DNA of 64,000 nucleotides from DAHUYF01 sp035623985. GTDB lineage: Bacteria; Pseudomonadota; Alphaproteobacteria; ATCC43930; CGMCC-115725. The notes under the pieces were generated by a model, which did no database searches, was not told the origin of the DNA, and was given only the letters and a program-made list of their open reading frames with translations. Positions 1 through 8,137 of the stretch are shown piece after piece (position 1 is the first letter of the stretch; each line of letters begins with the position of its first letter). Location of the stretch: positions 1 through 64,000 of the forward strand of contig DASPSJ010000091.1 in NCBI GenBank assembly GCA_035623985.1. The letters run 5' to 3'. The position numbers were made by a program, and so were the translations under genes.

Positions 1-750
1 CGGGATCAGCGCGATCATGTTGGCGTTGCCGCAGCGCTCGCCCAGCCCGTTGATCGTGCCCTGCACCTGGCGAACGCCCGCGCGCACGGCGGCGAGCGTG
101 TTGGCGACGGCGTTCTCGGTGTCGTTGTGGGTGTGGATGCCGAGCCGCTCGCCAGGGATTTTCTTCGCGACTTCACCCACGATGCGCTCGATCTCGTGGG
201 GAAGTGTCCCGCCGTTGGTGTCGCACAGCACCAGCCAGCGCGCGCCGGCCGACGCGGCGGCATCGAGGCAGGCGAGCGCGTAGTCCGGGTTGGCCTTGTA
301 GCCGTCGAAGAAATGCTCGGCGTCGAACATCGCCTCGCCGCCCTTCGCCGCCGCGGCCGCCACCGACTCGCGGATGAGCAGAAGGTTCTCCTCGAGCGCG
401 ATGCCGAGGGCGAGCGTGACGTGGAAATCCCAGCTCTTGCCGACGAGGCAGACGCCCTGCGCCTTGGCGTCGAGCACGGCGGCAAGGCCGGGATCGTTGG
501 CGGCGCTGCGGCCGGAGCGCTTGGTCATGCCGAAGGCGACGAGCTTGGCGCGCGCCAGCGCCGGCGGCGCGGCGAAGAAGCTGGTATCGGTCGGATTGGC
601 GCCGGGCCAGCCGCCTTCGACGTAGTCGACGCCGATGCGGTCGAGCGCCTCGGCGATGGTGCGCTTGTCGAGCACGCTGAAATCGACGCCCTGCGTCTGC
701 GCCCCGTCGCGCAACGTGGTATCGAAGAGATAGAGGCGCTCGCGGGTCAT
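1..750 (-). CDS. cimA: (R)-citramalate synthase, N-terminal part (runs off the left edge)
   Basis: Condenses pyruvate and acetyl-CoA to (R)-citramalate, a route to 2-oxobutyrate for isoleucine synthesis. About 250 residues are visible from the ATG at 750, opening MTRERLYLFDTTLRDGAQTQ, the start of the HMGL-like TIM barrel of the LeuA/CimA family. The metal-binding HTHND motif and the following NGLGERCGNAN segment lie near the left edge. The phrase VEGGWPGANPTDTSFF fits the CimA branch better than LeuA, which is a family-knowledge judgement. The reading frame is open to base 1, so the C-terminal regulatory domain lies outside the window. It is the last visible member of a leftward block, separated from cysS by a hairpin-rich repeat. 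Confidence 0.88.
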   Translation of the reverse strand, partial: MTRERLYLFDTTLRDGAQTQGVDFSVLDKRTIAEALDRIGVDYVEGGWPGANPTDTSFFAAPPALARAKLVAFGMTKRSGRSAANDPGLAAVLDAKAQGVCLVGKSWDFHVTLALGIALEENLLLIRESVAAAAAKGGEAMFDAEHFFDGYKANPDYALACLDAAASAGARWLVLCDTNGGTLPHEIERIVGEVAKKIPGERLGIHTHNDTENAVANTLAAVRAGVRQVQGTINGLGERCGNANMIALIP

Positions 751-780
751 GATGTGCTGCCGAGTTTGGGATATCGGAGC

Positions 781-883
781 ATACCCCCCACCCCTCCCTC
801 CCCCTCAAGGGGGGAGGGAGACTTAGCGGGGCTGATTCGTAATCCCCTCCCCCATTGAGGGGGAGGGCCAGGGAGGGGGGTAT
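781..883. repeat. Composite palindromic intergenic repeat
   Basis: Between cysS and cimA lies a C/G-run element made of two hairpins (about 795-820 and 844-867) nested inside an outer inverted repeat: ataccccccacccctccctc at 781-800 against the complementary end ccagggaggggggtat at 868-883. The layout is that of a REP/MITE-like dispersed intergenic palindrome. Only one copy is seen in this window. It could attenuate read-through from cysS into cimA. That role is inferred from its position only. Confidence 0.7.
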
Positions 884-906
884 GTGAGGCCTCCATTTTC
901 TTCAAT

Positions 907-2331
907 CTAGTTCCCGCGCCGCCAATCGGTTGTGCCGTCCGGCCTATCTTCCAAGACGATGCCCTCGGCCGCCAATTGAGCGCGGATTTGATCGGCCAGC
1001 GCAAAATTCTTTGCCCTGCGGGCTTCGGTTCGCTGGTGAACAAGATCATCAATGCGTGGGTTCGTTACGGTAGCATCAGCCCTCACCTCTGCCCTACCGA
1101 CCATCGCGGCGCCAGCGCTGTGCCGCTTAAGCCAAGCTTCTGGATCTTGCTGGAGCAATCCCAGTAGCGCGCCGCCGGCCAGGAGGTCGGCCTTGAGCCG
1201 CGCCTTCTCGGCGCCGTCACCCGCCTTGTTGAGCGCGCCAAGCACGTCATGCAGCGCCGCCAGCGCGAGCGGCGTGTTGAGGTCGTCCTCGAGGGCGGCG
1301 CGTACCGGCTCGGGAGCGTCGCTCGCCGCGGGCACCGGCGCCTCGGCTTGCCGCAGCGCCAGATAGAAGCGGTCGAGCGCGTGCCGTGCCTCGGCAAGGC
1401 GCTCGGCGGTCCAGTCGAGGGGATCGCGGTAATGGCTCATCAGCATGGCATAGCGCGCCGCCTCGCCCGGCGCCTCAGCCAGCACGTCGCGGATGGTGAG
1501 AAAATTGCCCAGCGACTTCGACATCTTTTGACCCTCGACGATGACGAAGGCATTGTGCAGCCAATAGCGCACGAAGGGCCGGCCGGCATGCGCACAGACG
1601 CTTTGCGCGATCTCGTTTTCATGGTGTGGAAAGATAAGGTCGAGGCCGCCGGCATGGATGTCGAAGGTCTCGCCGAGATAGGCCTCCGCCATGGCCGAGC
1701 ATTCGATGTGCCAGCCCGGCCGGCCGCGGCCCCAGGGGCTCTCCCAGCCCGGCTGGTCCGGCGCCGACGGCTTCCACAGCACGAAATCGGCGGGATCGCG
1801 CTTGTAGGGCGCGACCTCGACGCGGGCGCCGGCGATCATCTCGTCGCGCGAGCGGCCGGAAAGACGACCGTAATCGCTCATGCTGGGCACCGCGAAGAGC
1901 ACGTGATGATCGGCGACATAGGCGTGGCCCGAAGCGATCAGCGTCTCGATCATGGCGATCATCGGGGCGACGTGCTCGGTGGCGCGCGGCTCGACGTCGG
2001 GCCTAAGCGCCCCCAACGCCGCCGCATCCTCGCGGAAGATCCGCAAGGTGCGCTCGGTGAGCGCGCGGATGTCCTCGCCGCTGGTCTTGGCCGCGGCGAT
2101 GATCTTGTCGTCGACATCGGTGACGTTGCGGACGTAGCGCACATGGTCCGCGCCGTAGATCCGGCGCAGCAGCCGATAGAGCACGTCGAAGACGATGACC
2201 GGCCGCGCATTGCCGATATGCGCGAGATCATAGACCGTGGGGCCGCAGACATACATGCGGACGTTCTTCGCGTCGAGCGGCGTGAAGAGCTCTTTTCGGC
2301 GCCTCAGCGTGTTGTGAAGAACGAGCGGCAC
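907..2331 (-). CDS. cysS: Cysteinyl-tRNA synthetase
   Basis: Class I aminoacyl-tRNA synthetase that charges tRNA-Cys. The 474-residue product is normal length. The HIGN signature is at residues 38-41 and KMSKS at 269-273. Zinc ligands fit the family pattern: Cys29, Cys211, His236 and Glu240 in the FPHHENE segment. It lies 76 bp downstream of nadE on the same strand and is followed by the palindromic repeat and cimA. No unusual insertion is visible. Confidence 0.97.
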   Translation of the reverse strand: MPLVLHNTLRRRKELFTPLDAKNVRMYVCGPTVYDLAHIGNARPVIVFDVLYRLLRRIYGADHVRYVRNVTDVDDKIIAAAKTSGEDIRALTERTLRIFREDAAALGALRPDVEPRATEHVAPMIAMIETLIASGHAYVADHHVLFAVPSMSDYGRLSGRSRDEMIAGARVEVAPYKRDPADFVLWKPSAPDQPGWESPWGRGRPGWHIECSAMAEAYLGETFDIHAGGLDLIFPHHENEIAQSVCAHAGRPFVRYWLHNAFVIVEGQKMSKSLGNFLTIRDVLAEAPGEAARYAMLMSHYRDPLDWTAERLAEARHALDRFYLALRQAEAPVPAASDAPEPVRAALEDDLNTPLALAALHDVLGALNKAGDGAEKARLKADLLAGGALLGLLQQDPEAWLKRHSAGAAMVGRAEVRADATVTNPRIDDLVHQRTEARRAKNFALADQIRAQLAAEGIVLEDRPDGTTDWRRGN

Positions 2332-2407
2332 GGCCTTGGATCGACGGGTGAATGCTGCCGGAGGGGTAGCAGATTCCTCACCCCCGGTCCACGCCGCCCG
2401 AGGGCGG

Positions 2408-4126
2408 TCAGGTCACCGACGGCGCCGGCGCGCGCGGCGTCTCGCCGGGATCTTGCGCCAATGCCGGCCCCTTGTCCTGGAAGCCGTTGGTGATGGGATA
2501 GCGCCGGTCGCGGCCGAAGGCGCGGCGGGTGATCTTGACGCCGGGCGGCGCCTGCCGGCGCTTGTACTCGGCGCGGTCGAGCATGCGCCAGACGGCGCGC
2601 ACCGTGGCCTCGTCATGGCCGCGGGCGACGATATCGGCCACCGGCATCTCCTGCTCGATCAGGCATTCGAGGATGCCGTCCAGCACCTCGTAAGGCGGCA
2701 GCGTGTCCTGGTCGGTCTGGCCGGGCTTGAGCTCGGCGCTGGGCGGCTTGGTGATGACCCGCTCCGGAATGACGCGGCCGGCGGGGCCGAGCAGGCCGTC
2801 GGGGCGCGCCTGGTTGCGCCAGCGCGACAGCGCGAAGATCGTCGTCTTGTAGACGTCCTTGAGCACGGCATAGCCGCCGCACATGTCGCCATAGAGCGTG
2901 GCATAGCCCACCGACGTCTCCGACTTGTTGCCGGTCGACAGCACCATCCAGCCGAACTTGTTGGAAAGCGCCATCAAGGTCATGCCGCGGGCGCGCGACT
3001 GGATGTTCTCTTCCGTGATGTCGGGCGGGCGGGCATCGAAGGACGGCGCCAGCATCGCGTCGAACGCCCGCATTGCCGGTTCGATGCTGATGGTGCGAAG
3101 ATCCGCGCCCAGGAGCCTTGCCACCTCGGCCGCGTCATCGAGGCTGTCGCGCGAGGTATAGGGCGAAGGCATCATGACGCAATGCACCTGACCGGCGCCC
3201 AGCGCGTCGACCGCGACCGCGGCGCTGAGCGCGGAATCGACGCCGCCGGAGAGGCCCAGCACCACGCCGGGAAAGCGGTTCTTGCGCACATAGTCGCGCA
3301 GGCCCAGCACCATCGCCTGATAGATGGCCTCGAACCCCTCCGAGGGCGGCGTCATCGGCCCGGGCTCGACCGTCCAGCGGTCGTCGGCGCCGCGCCGCCA
3401 CGCCGTCGGCACCACCACCTCGCGCCAATCCGGCGCCTGGACGCGCAAATGGCAACCGGCATCGACGGCGAAGGAGCCGCCCTCGAACACCAGCTCGTCC
3501 TGGCCCGACATCTGGTTGACGTAAAGCAGCGGCAGGCCGCTTTCCTGAACCCGCGCCACCGCCAGGGAGAGCCGCTCGTCGCGCTTGTTGCTCTCGAAAG
3601 GCGAGCCGTTGATCACCAGCAGCAGCTCGGCGCCGCTTTCCTGCAACGCCTCCGTGGCGTCCGGCGTCCACATGTCCTCGCAGATCATGAGCCCCAGCCG
3701 CACGCCGCGAAACGCGATCGGGCCCGGCGCCGGGCCGGCGGCGAAGACGCGCTTCTCGTCGAACACGCCGTAATTCGGCAGGTCGTATTTGAAGCGCAGC
3801 GCCGCGATGCGGCCGCCGTCGAGCAGCGCCGCCGCATTGTAGCGCTTGCCGTCCTGCTGCCAGGGAGTGCCGAGGATGATCGCAGGACCGCTCGCCGTCT
3901 CCTTGGCGAAGTCGCGCACCGCCGCCTGGCAGGCGGCGACGAAGGCGGGCTTCAGCACGAGATCCTCGGGCGGGTAACCCGAAACGCAAAGCTCGGGCGC
4001 GACCACGAGATCGGCGCCGAGCCGCGCCCCCTCCTCGCGCGCCTGCCGGAGCCGGGCGATGTTGCCGGCAATGTCGCCCACCGTCGGATTGAGCTGGGCG
4101 ATGGCGATGGCGAGGCGGGAGGTCAT
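2408..4126 (-). CDS. nadE: Glutamine-dependent NAD+ synthetase
   Basis: Amidates nicotinate adenine dinucleotide to NAD+ using ammonia released from glutamine. The 572-residue protein has an N-terminal nitrilase-type glutaminase domain with the Glu45, Lys113, Cys149 triad (VVAPE, KYDLPNYG, MICED). A C-terminal synthetase domain carries the PP-loop SGGVDS at 293-298. This two-domain form uses glutamine, unlike short ammonia-dependent NadE. A nicotinate phosphoribosyltransferase gene lies just upstream on the same strand, so two steps of NAD synthesis from nicotinate are adjacent, interrupted only by a heptamer-repeat element. Confidence 0.96.
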   Translation of the reverse strand: MTSRLAIAIAQLNPTVGDIAGNIARLRQAREEGARLGADLVVAPELCVSGYPPEDLVLKPAFVAACQAAVRDFAKETASGPAIILGTPWQQDGKRYNAAALLDGGRIAALRFKYDLPNYGVFDEKRVFAAGPAPGPIAFRGVRLGLMICEDMWTPDATEALQESGAELLLVINGSPFESNKRDERLSLAVARVQESGLPLLYVNQMSGQDELVFEGGSFAVDAGCHLRVQAPDWREVVVPTAWRRGADDRWTVEPGPMTPPSEGFEAIYQAMVLGLRDYVRKNRFPGVVLGLSGGVDSALSAAVAVDALGAGQVHCVMMPSPYTSRDSLDDAAEVARLLGADLRTISIEPAMRAFDAMLAPSFDARPPDITEENIQSRARGMTLMALSNKFGWMVLSTGNKSETSVGYATLYGDMCGGYAVLKDVYKTTIFALSRWRNQARPDGLLGPAGRVIPERVITKPPSAELKPGQTDQDTLPPYEVLDGILECLIEQEMPVADIVARGHDEATVRAVWRMLDRAEYKRRQAPPGVKITRRAFGRDRRYPITNGFQDKGPALAQDPGETPRAPAPSVT

Positions 4127-4130
4127 GGGA

Positions 4131-4240
4131 GTTGTCAGTTGTCAGTTCTCAGTCGTCAGTTATCAGCTAATACCTGTCCCCGACTTTTGCAAATCGCCTG
4201 GGGCGCCGTCGACAACTGAAAACTGAGAACTGACAACTGA
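4131..4240. repeat. Inverted pair of tandem heptamer repeats
   Basis: The gap between nadE and the upstream phosphoribosyltransferase holds five tandem 7-bp units on the left (gttgtca, gttgtca, gttctca, gtcgtca, gttatca, 4131-4165). About 47 bp away are four reverse-complement units (caactga, aaactga, gaactga, caactga, 4213-4240). The two arrays could pair as an imperfect hairpin. The arrangement resembles the short tandemly repeated heptamers known from cyanobacteria and other bacteria. It encodes nothing recognisable. Confidence 0.85.
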
Positions 4241-4243
4241 ACA

Positions 4244-5374
4244 CTACCCATCCGCCCGCTTCCGCAGCAGGAACTCGCGGCCTTTCTTGACCAGCGGCTT
4301 GCCGTCATAGGCGACGATGTCGGCGGTGGCGTAGGTCTCGGTCCAAAGCTCCGGCAGGTAGGAGCCGGTGCCGACGACGTCGATGGGCGCGCCGGCCACC
4401 GACATCATGCGGCATTTGGCCGGCGTGAAGCCCGAAGTGGCGATGATCCTGACCTTGGAGAAGCCTTCGGCGTCGAGCCGCTGACGGACGTGCCAGACCG
4501 CCGCGGCGCTGACGCCGGTGCCGACGAGATAGCGCAGCTCCGCCTCGGTGCGGTAGCCGCGGATCGCCTGCGGCACGTGCTTTTCCAGCACCTCGTAGCT
4601 GCGCGCGAGGTCGAGCTCTTCGACATAGCGGCCGCCATGGGTGTCGAGGCGGAGAGAGAGCCGGCCGCCTTGCGCGAGCTCGGGGAAGCGGCGGCAGACG
4701 GCGAGCGAATCACTGACCTCGAGGCCGAAATAGTCGACCAGCACGGTGAGCGGCTCGTCCGGGAACGTCTCGTGGAACATCTCCGCCGCGCGCACCGTCG
4801 AGCCGGCATAGCCGATAAGGGCGTGCGGCATGGTGCCCTTGCCCTTGTCGTTGCCGAAGAAATGCGCCGTGGCGTCGGTGGCATTGCCGACGAAGCCCAC
4901 CGCGCCCACTTCGCGCTTGGCCGCGGCCGAGCCGACCGAGGCGGCGTAAGCCATCATCTCGGCCATCTCGGCGCCGGCGCAGTGCCGCGCATCCATGGCG
5001 AGAAACGCCGTCTTCGGCAGGTCGACGCACATGGCATAGGCGTTGTAGGCGGCGACGCAGGCGGGTCCGAGCTTTTGCAGATAGATCGTCTCGAGATCCA
5101 CGAGATGATAGAGCGAGCCCGAGAGATAGAGCAGCGGCTCGCCGGCGCCGACCCAATCGCCTTCGGCGTAGTTGAGCTCGATGGCGAATTTCGTCTGCCG
5201 CTCCGCCGCCATCGCCTCGAGGAAATCGACCATCAGCCGGGGCGTGCAGATGACCGGCCGGCGCATGAAGACGGCATAGGTCGCGCCGCGGTCGCCGAAG
5301 CGCCGCACCACTTCCTTGGTGCGCAGGAAATAGCTGTCGGTGAGGCGCGGCAGGTCCTTGGGCTCGGGCTGCAT
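4244..5374 (-). CDS. Nicotinate phosphoribosyltransferase family protein
   Basis: Predicted to convert nicotinate and PRPP to nicotinate mononucleotide in NAD salvage. The 376-residue protein starts MQPEPKDLPRLTDSYFLRTK and has the NAPRTase-type barrel segments, including LDTHGGRYVEELD, the phosphate-binding IIATSGF region and the closing VGTGSYLP motif. It is shorter than PncB of E. coli, matching the compact archaeal/bacterial branch. It lies 21 bp downstream of DAHP synthase and upstream of nadE. Substrate choice within the NAPRTase/NAMPT superfamily cannot be fixed by eye, but linkage to nadE supports nicotinate. Confidence 0.88.
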   Translation of the reverse strand: MQPEPKDLPRLTDSYFLRTKEVVRRFGDRGATYAVFMRRPVICTPRLMVDFLEAMAAERQTKFAIELNYAEGDWVGAGEPLLYLSGSLYHLVDLETIYLQKLGPACVAAYNAYAMCVDLPKTAFLAMDARHCAGAEMAEMMAYAASVGSAAAKREVGAVGFVGNATDATAHFFGNDKGKGTMPHALIGYAGSTVRAAEMFHETFPDEPLTVLVDYFGLEVSDSLAVCRRFPELAQGGRLSLRLDTHGGRYVEELDLARSYEVLEKHVPQAIRGYRTEAELRYLVGTGVSAAAVWHVRQRLDAEGFSKVRIIATSGFTPAKCRMMSVAGAPIDVVGTGSYLPELWTETYATADIVAYDGKPLVKKGREFLLRKRADG

Positions 5375-5395
5375 CGCGGTCTTCCGCTCGGGCGG

Positions 5396-6781
5396 TCAGG
5401 TGGCGACGGCGGTGCGCCGGCGCACCTCGCCGACGCGCTTCTTCTTGAGCGCCTCGGCGATGAGGAAGGCCAGCTCCAGCGCCTGGCTGGAATTGAGCCG
5501 GGGATCGCAATGGGTGTGATAGCGGTCGGCGAGCGCGGTCTCGGTGATCGCCTGCGCGCCGCCGATGCATTCGGTGACGTCCTGTCCGGTCATCTCGAAA
5601 TGCACGCCGCCGGCATAGCTTCCCTCGGCCTCGTGGACGGCGAAGAAGCCCCTGACCTCGGCCAGGATGCGATCGACCGACCGGGTCTTGTAGCCGGTCG
5701 AGGAGGTCATGGTGTTGCCGTGCATGGGATCGCAGCACCACACCACCTGGCGTCCCTCGCGCGCCACCGCGCGGATGAGGGCCGGCAGCTTCGCTTCGAC
5801 CTTCTCGGCGCCCATCCGGGCAATGAGCGTGAGCCTCCCGGCCTCGTTCTCGGGGTTCAGGATGTCGATGAGCCGCAGCAGCTCGCCGGCATCGAGGCTC
5901 GGCCCGCATTTCATGCCGATCGGGTTCTTGACGCCGCGCAGGAACTCGACATGGGCGCCGTCGACCTGCCGCGTGCGGTCGCCGATCCACAGCATATGCG
6001 CCGAGCAGTCGTACCAGTCGCCGCTGGTCGAATCGATGCGGGTCAGCGCCTGCTCGTAGGGCAGCAGCAGCGCCTCGTGCGAGGTGAAGAGATCGGTCTC
6101 GCGGATCTGCGGCGTCGTCTCCGAGGTGAGGCCGCAAGCCGCCATGAAGTCGAGCGTCTCGGTGAGCCGGTCGGCGAGCTCCCGATAGCGCTCGCCCGCC
6201 GGGCTCTCGGCGACGAAGCCCTGGTTCCAGCTATGCACGCGATGGAGATCGGCATAGCCGCCCTGGGCGAAGGCGCGCAGCAGGTTCAAGGTCGCCGCGG
6301 CCTGGCTATAGGCCCGGATCATGCGCTGCGGATCGGGCGTGCGCGCGGCGGCGGTGAACTCCATGCCGTTGACGATGTCGCCGCGATAGGACGGGAGCGT
6401 CGTGCCGTTCTGCGTCTCCTGGTCGGCGGTGCGCGGCTTGGCGAACTGGCCGGCCATGCGGCTCACCTTCACCACCGGGCAGGCGGCGCCATAGGTCAGG
6501 ATCACCGCCATTTGCAGCAGCACGCGGAAGGTGTCGCGGATGTTGTTGGGATGGAACTCGGCGAAGCTCTCGGCGCAGTCGCCGCCTTGCAGCAGGAAAG
6601 CGCGGCCGCCCGCCACCGCCGCAAGGCCCTGCTTCAGCCGCCGCGCCTCGCCGGCGAAGACCAGCGGCGGGTAATTGCGCAACGTCGCCTCGACCCCGGC
6701 CAGCGCCGCCTCGTCGGGGTAGTCGGGCACCTGCCTGATCGGCCTGCCCCGCCAGCTCTCGGGGTTCCATTTCTGCGCCAT
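5396..6781 (-). CDS. Class II 3-deoxy-7-phosphoheptulonate (DAHP) synthase
   Basis: First step of the shikimate pathway, joining phosphoenolpyruvate and erythrose 4-phosphate. The 461-residue product is of the plant-type class II family, with MAQKWNPESWRGRPI at the start, LLQGGDCAESF near residue 70, and the conserved VWCCDPMHGN and HFEMTGQDVTECIGG segments. An in-frame ATG exists at 6796, but the ATG at 6781 has GAGG five bases upstream and gives the usual N-terminus, so it is preferred. It heads the leftward block leading to nadE and cysS. aroQ of the same pathway is at 33.4 kb. Confidence 0.95.
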   Translation of the reverse strand: MAQKWNPESWRGRPIRQVPDYPDEAALAGVEATLRNYPPLVFAGEARRLKQGLAAVAGGRAFLLQGGDCAESFAEFHPNNIRDTFRVLLQMAVILTYGAACPVVKVSRMAGQFAKPRTADQETQNGTTLPSYRGDIVNGMEFTAAARTPDPQRMIRAYSQAAATLNLLRAFAQGGYADLHRVHSWNQGFVAESPAGERYRELADRLTETLDFMAACGLTSETTPQIRETDLFTSHEALLLPYEQALTRIDSTSGDWYDCSAHMLWIGDRTRQVDGAHVEFLRGVKNPIGMKCGPSLDAGELLRLIDILNPENEAGRLTLIARMGAEKVEAKLPALIRAVAREGRQVVWCCDPMHGNTMTSSTGYKTRSVDRILAEVRGFFAVHEAEGSYAGGVHFEMTGQDVTECIGGAQAITETALADRYHTHCDPRLNSSQALELAFLIAEALKKKRVGEVRRRTAVAT

Positions 6782-6946
6782 GACAGCCTCGTCCATACCC
6801 GCAAAAGTGCGCGTGAATCGTTACGAATATCCGGTTTTGCCGCTGAATGCCAGAGCCCGCGGCGTTAGCCTTAAAAGGGGCGGAAATCAGCCGCCGGCCG
6901 GCCTAGAATGACGCCCCGCCCCACCTCCGCCTCCCCGGGTGCCGCA

Positions 6947-7375
6947 ATGAGGATCTATCTTGCCGGACCGCTCTTCACCACCGCCGAGCGGGATTTCAAC
7001 GCCCGCCTGACGCAATTGCTGCGCCAGGCCGGCCACGAGGTGTTTCTGCCGCAGGAGAACGAGCAGCGATCGATGACGGCGGCGGAGATCTTCGCCGCCG
7101 ATGTGGGCGGCGTCGATTGGGCCGAGGTCGTCGTCGCCAATATGGACGGGCCCGATCCCGATTCCGGCACCTGCTGGGAATGCGGCTACGCCTACGGCAA
7201 AAAGCCGATCATCGTCTTCCGCACCGATTTTCGCGCCGGCGACGAACCGGGAAAGGCTCCTTACAATCTTATGCTGACGGAATCTGCCACCACCGTCCTC
7301 GACCTTGCCCATGCCGGGATCGATCGGATCGCCCAGAGCCTCATCGCGGCGCTGCGCAAGCTGGCGATTGCGTAG
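6947..7375 (+). CDS. Nucleoside 2-deoxyribosyltransferase family protein
   Basis: Small cytosolic enzyme (142 residues) of the family that moves deoxyribose between nucleobases or hydrolyses nucleoside 5'-phosphates. Family marks are the opening MRIYLAGPLFTTAERDFN, the FLPQENE segment, and the D-x-DGPDPDSGTCWECGYAYG region holding the catalytic acid and nucleobase pocket. The ATG at 6947 starts exactly at the conserved strand. An upstream in-frame ATG at 6908 would add 13 poorly conserved residues. It stands alone, convergent with a membrane protein gene. The exact substrate is not predictable. Confidence 0.85.
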   Translation: MRIYLAGPLFTTAERDFNARLTQLLRQAGHEVFLPQENEQRSMTAAEIFAADVGGVDWAEVVVANMDGPDPDSGTCWECGYAYGKKPIIVFRTDFRAGDEPGKAPYNLMLTESATTVLDLAHAGIDRIAQSLIAALRKLAIA

Positions 7376-7403
7376 CAAGTTCCGGCCGTGCGACATGTCG
7401 GTT

Positions 7404-8039
7404 TTACTTTTGTGAACCCAACAAGAACCGCATATCGACGAAGAATATTATCAGGTAGACCGCCGCCGTCAGGATGACGGCGTACAGTCCCGCCGCGGCG
7501 TAGCGGGCGATCAGTACCGTGACCAGAAGCTGGAAGGCATCAAGCGCCGCCCACTTCAAGGCAAGCCGATTGAACGATGCGTCTGTGGGACGATCGCACA
7601 GAAATATCCGCCTGAATCCCGGATCGGTGACGGACCACAACAGGCCCAGCCCGACGAACCATGCCGCTTCCCGTATGAAATGCAGGAAGGCATGCGAATG
7701 GGTGATTTGAATGGCCACATAACCGAACGCCACGAGAAACAGCAGATCCTTGATGAAAAGCCAGATCGAGCGCAGCGTCGGCCCCTCCTGGTCCGTCCTC
7801 TTCCCATAAGCGCGGTTGAGATGGACGGCGCTGCCGACGATGTAACGCAGCAGCAGAGCGACCAGGGCGATGAAGGCCCAGGGGCGTACATCCTCGCCCA
7901 GCGTATTCTTCGTGTCGTCGAAGAAATCGGTGAGCGAAATGCCGACGAACGCCGCGAAAGTCTGGATGACGGCGTTGACCGCCTGCACAAGGTCCGGAAC
8001 ATCCAGTTTAAGCTTTTCAGTCTGAACAGCGTCTGTCAT
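7404..8039 (-). CDS. Hypothetical four-helix membrane protein
   Basis: I do not recognise this 211-residue protein. It has a soluble N-terminal stretch of about 45 residues and then hydrophobic segments (AFIALVALLLRYIVGSAVHL, FIKDLLFLVAFGYVAIQI, AWFVGLGLLW, and a final pair around LLVTVLIARYAAAGLYAVIL), so it is probably an inner-membrane protein with four or five helices. The ATG at 8039 is preceded by a strong GGGGGGAGG ribosome site, so the longer upstream frame is not used. Its base composition looks somewhat less GC-rich than its neighbours, which may indicate acquisition. Confidence 0.7.
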   Translation of the reverse strand: MTDAVQTEKLKLDVPDLVQAVNAVIQTFAAFVGISLTDFFDDTKNTLGEDVRPWAFIALVALLLRYIVGSAVHLNRAYGKRTDQEGPTLRSIWLFIKDLLFLVAFGYVAIQITHSHAFLHFIREAAWFVGLGLLWSVTDPGFRRIFLCDRPTDASFNRLALKWAALDAFQLLVTVLIARYAAAGLYAVILTAAVYLIIFFVDMRFLLGSQK

Positions 8040-8137
8040 TGCCTCCCCCCTCGATGCTCGCGCCGCGGCGGGAGAGCCGATATGCTGGCGCCCCGGCCCG
8101 CGTCGCCGCCTCGCATCGTTAAGTTTTGGAGGGCGCT

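Noticed and set aside
2336..4219. Rightward 627-codon frame opposite nadE
   Set aside because: Low-complexity Arg/Gly/Ala/His sequence without motifs; nadE on the minus strand is unambiguous.
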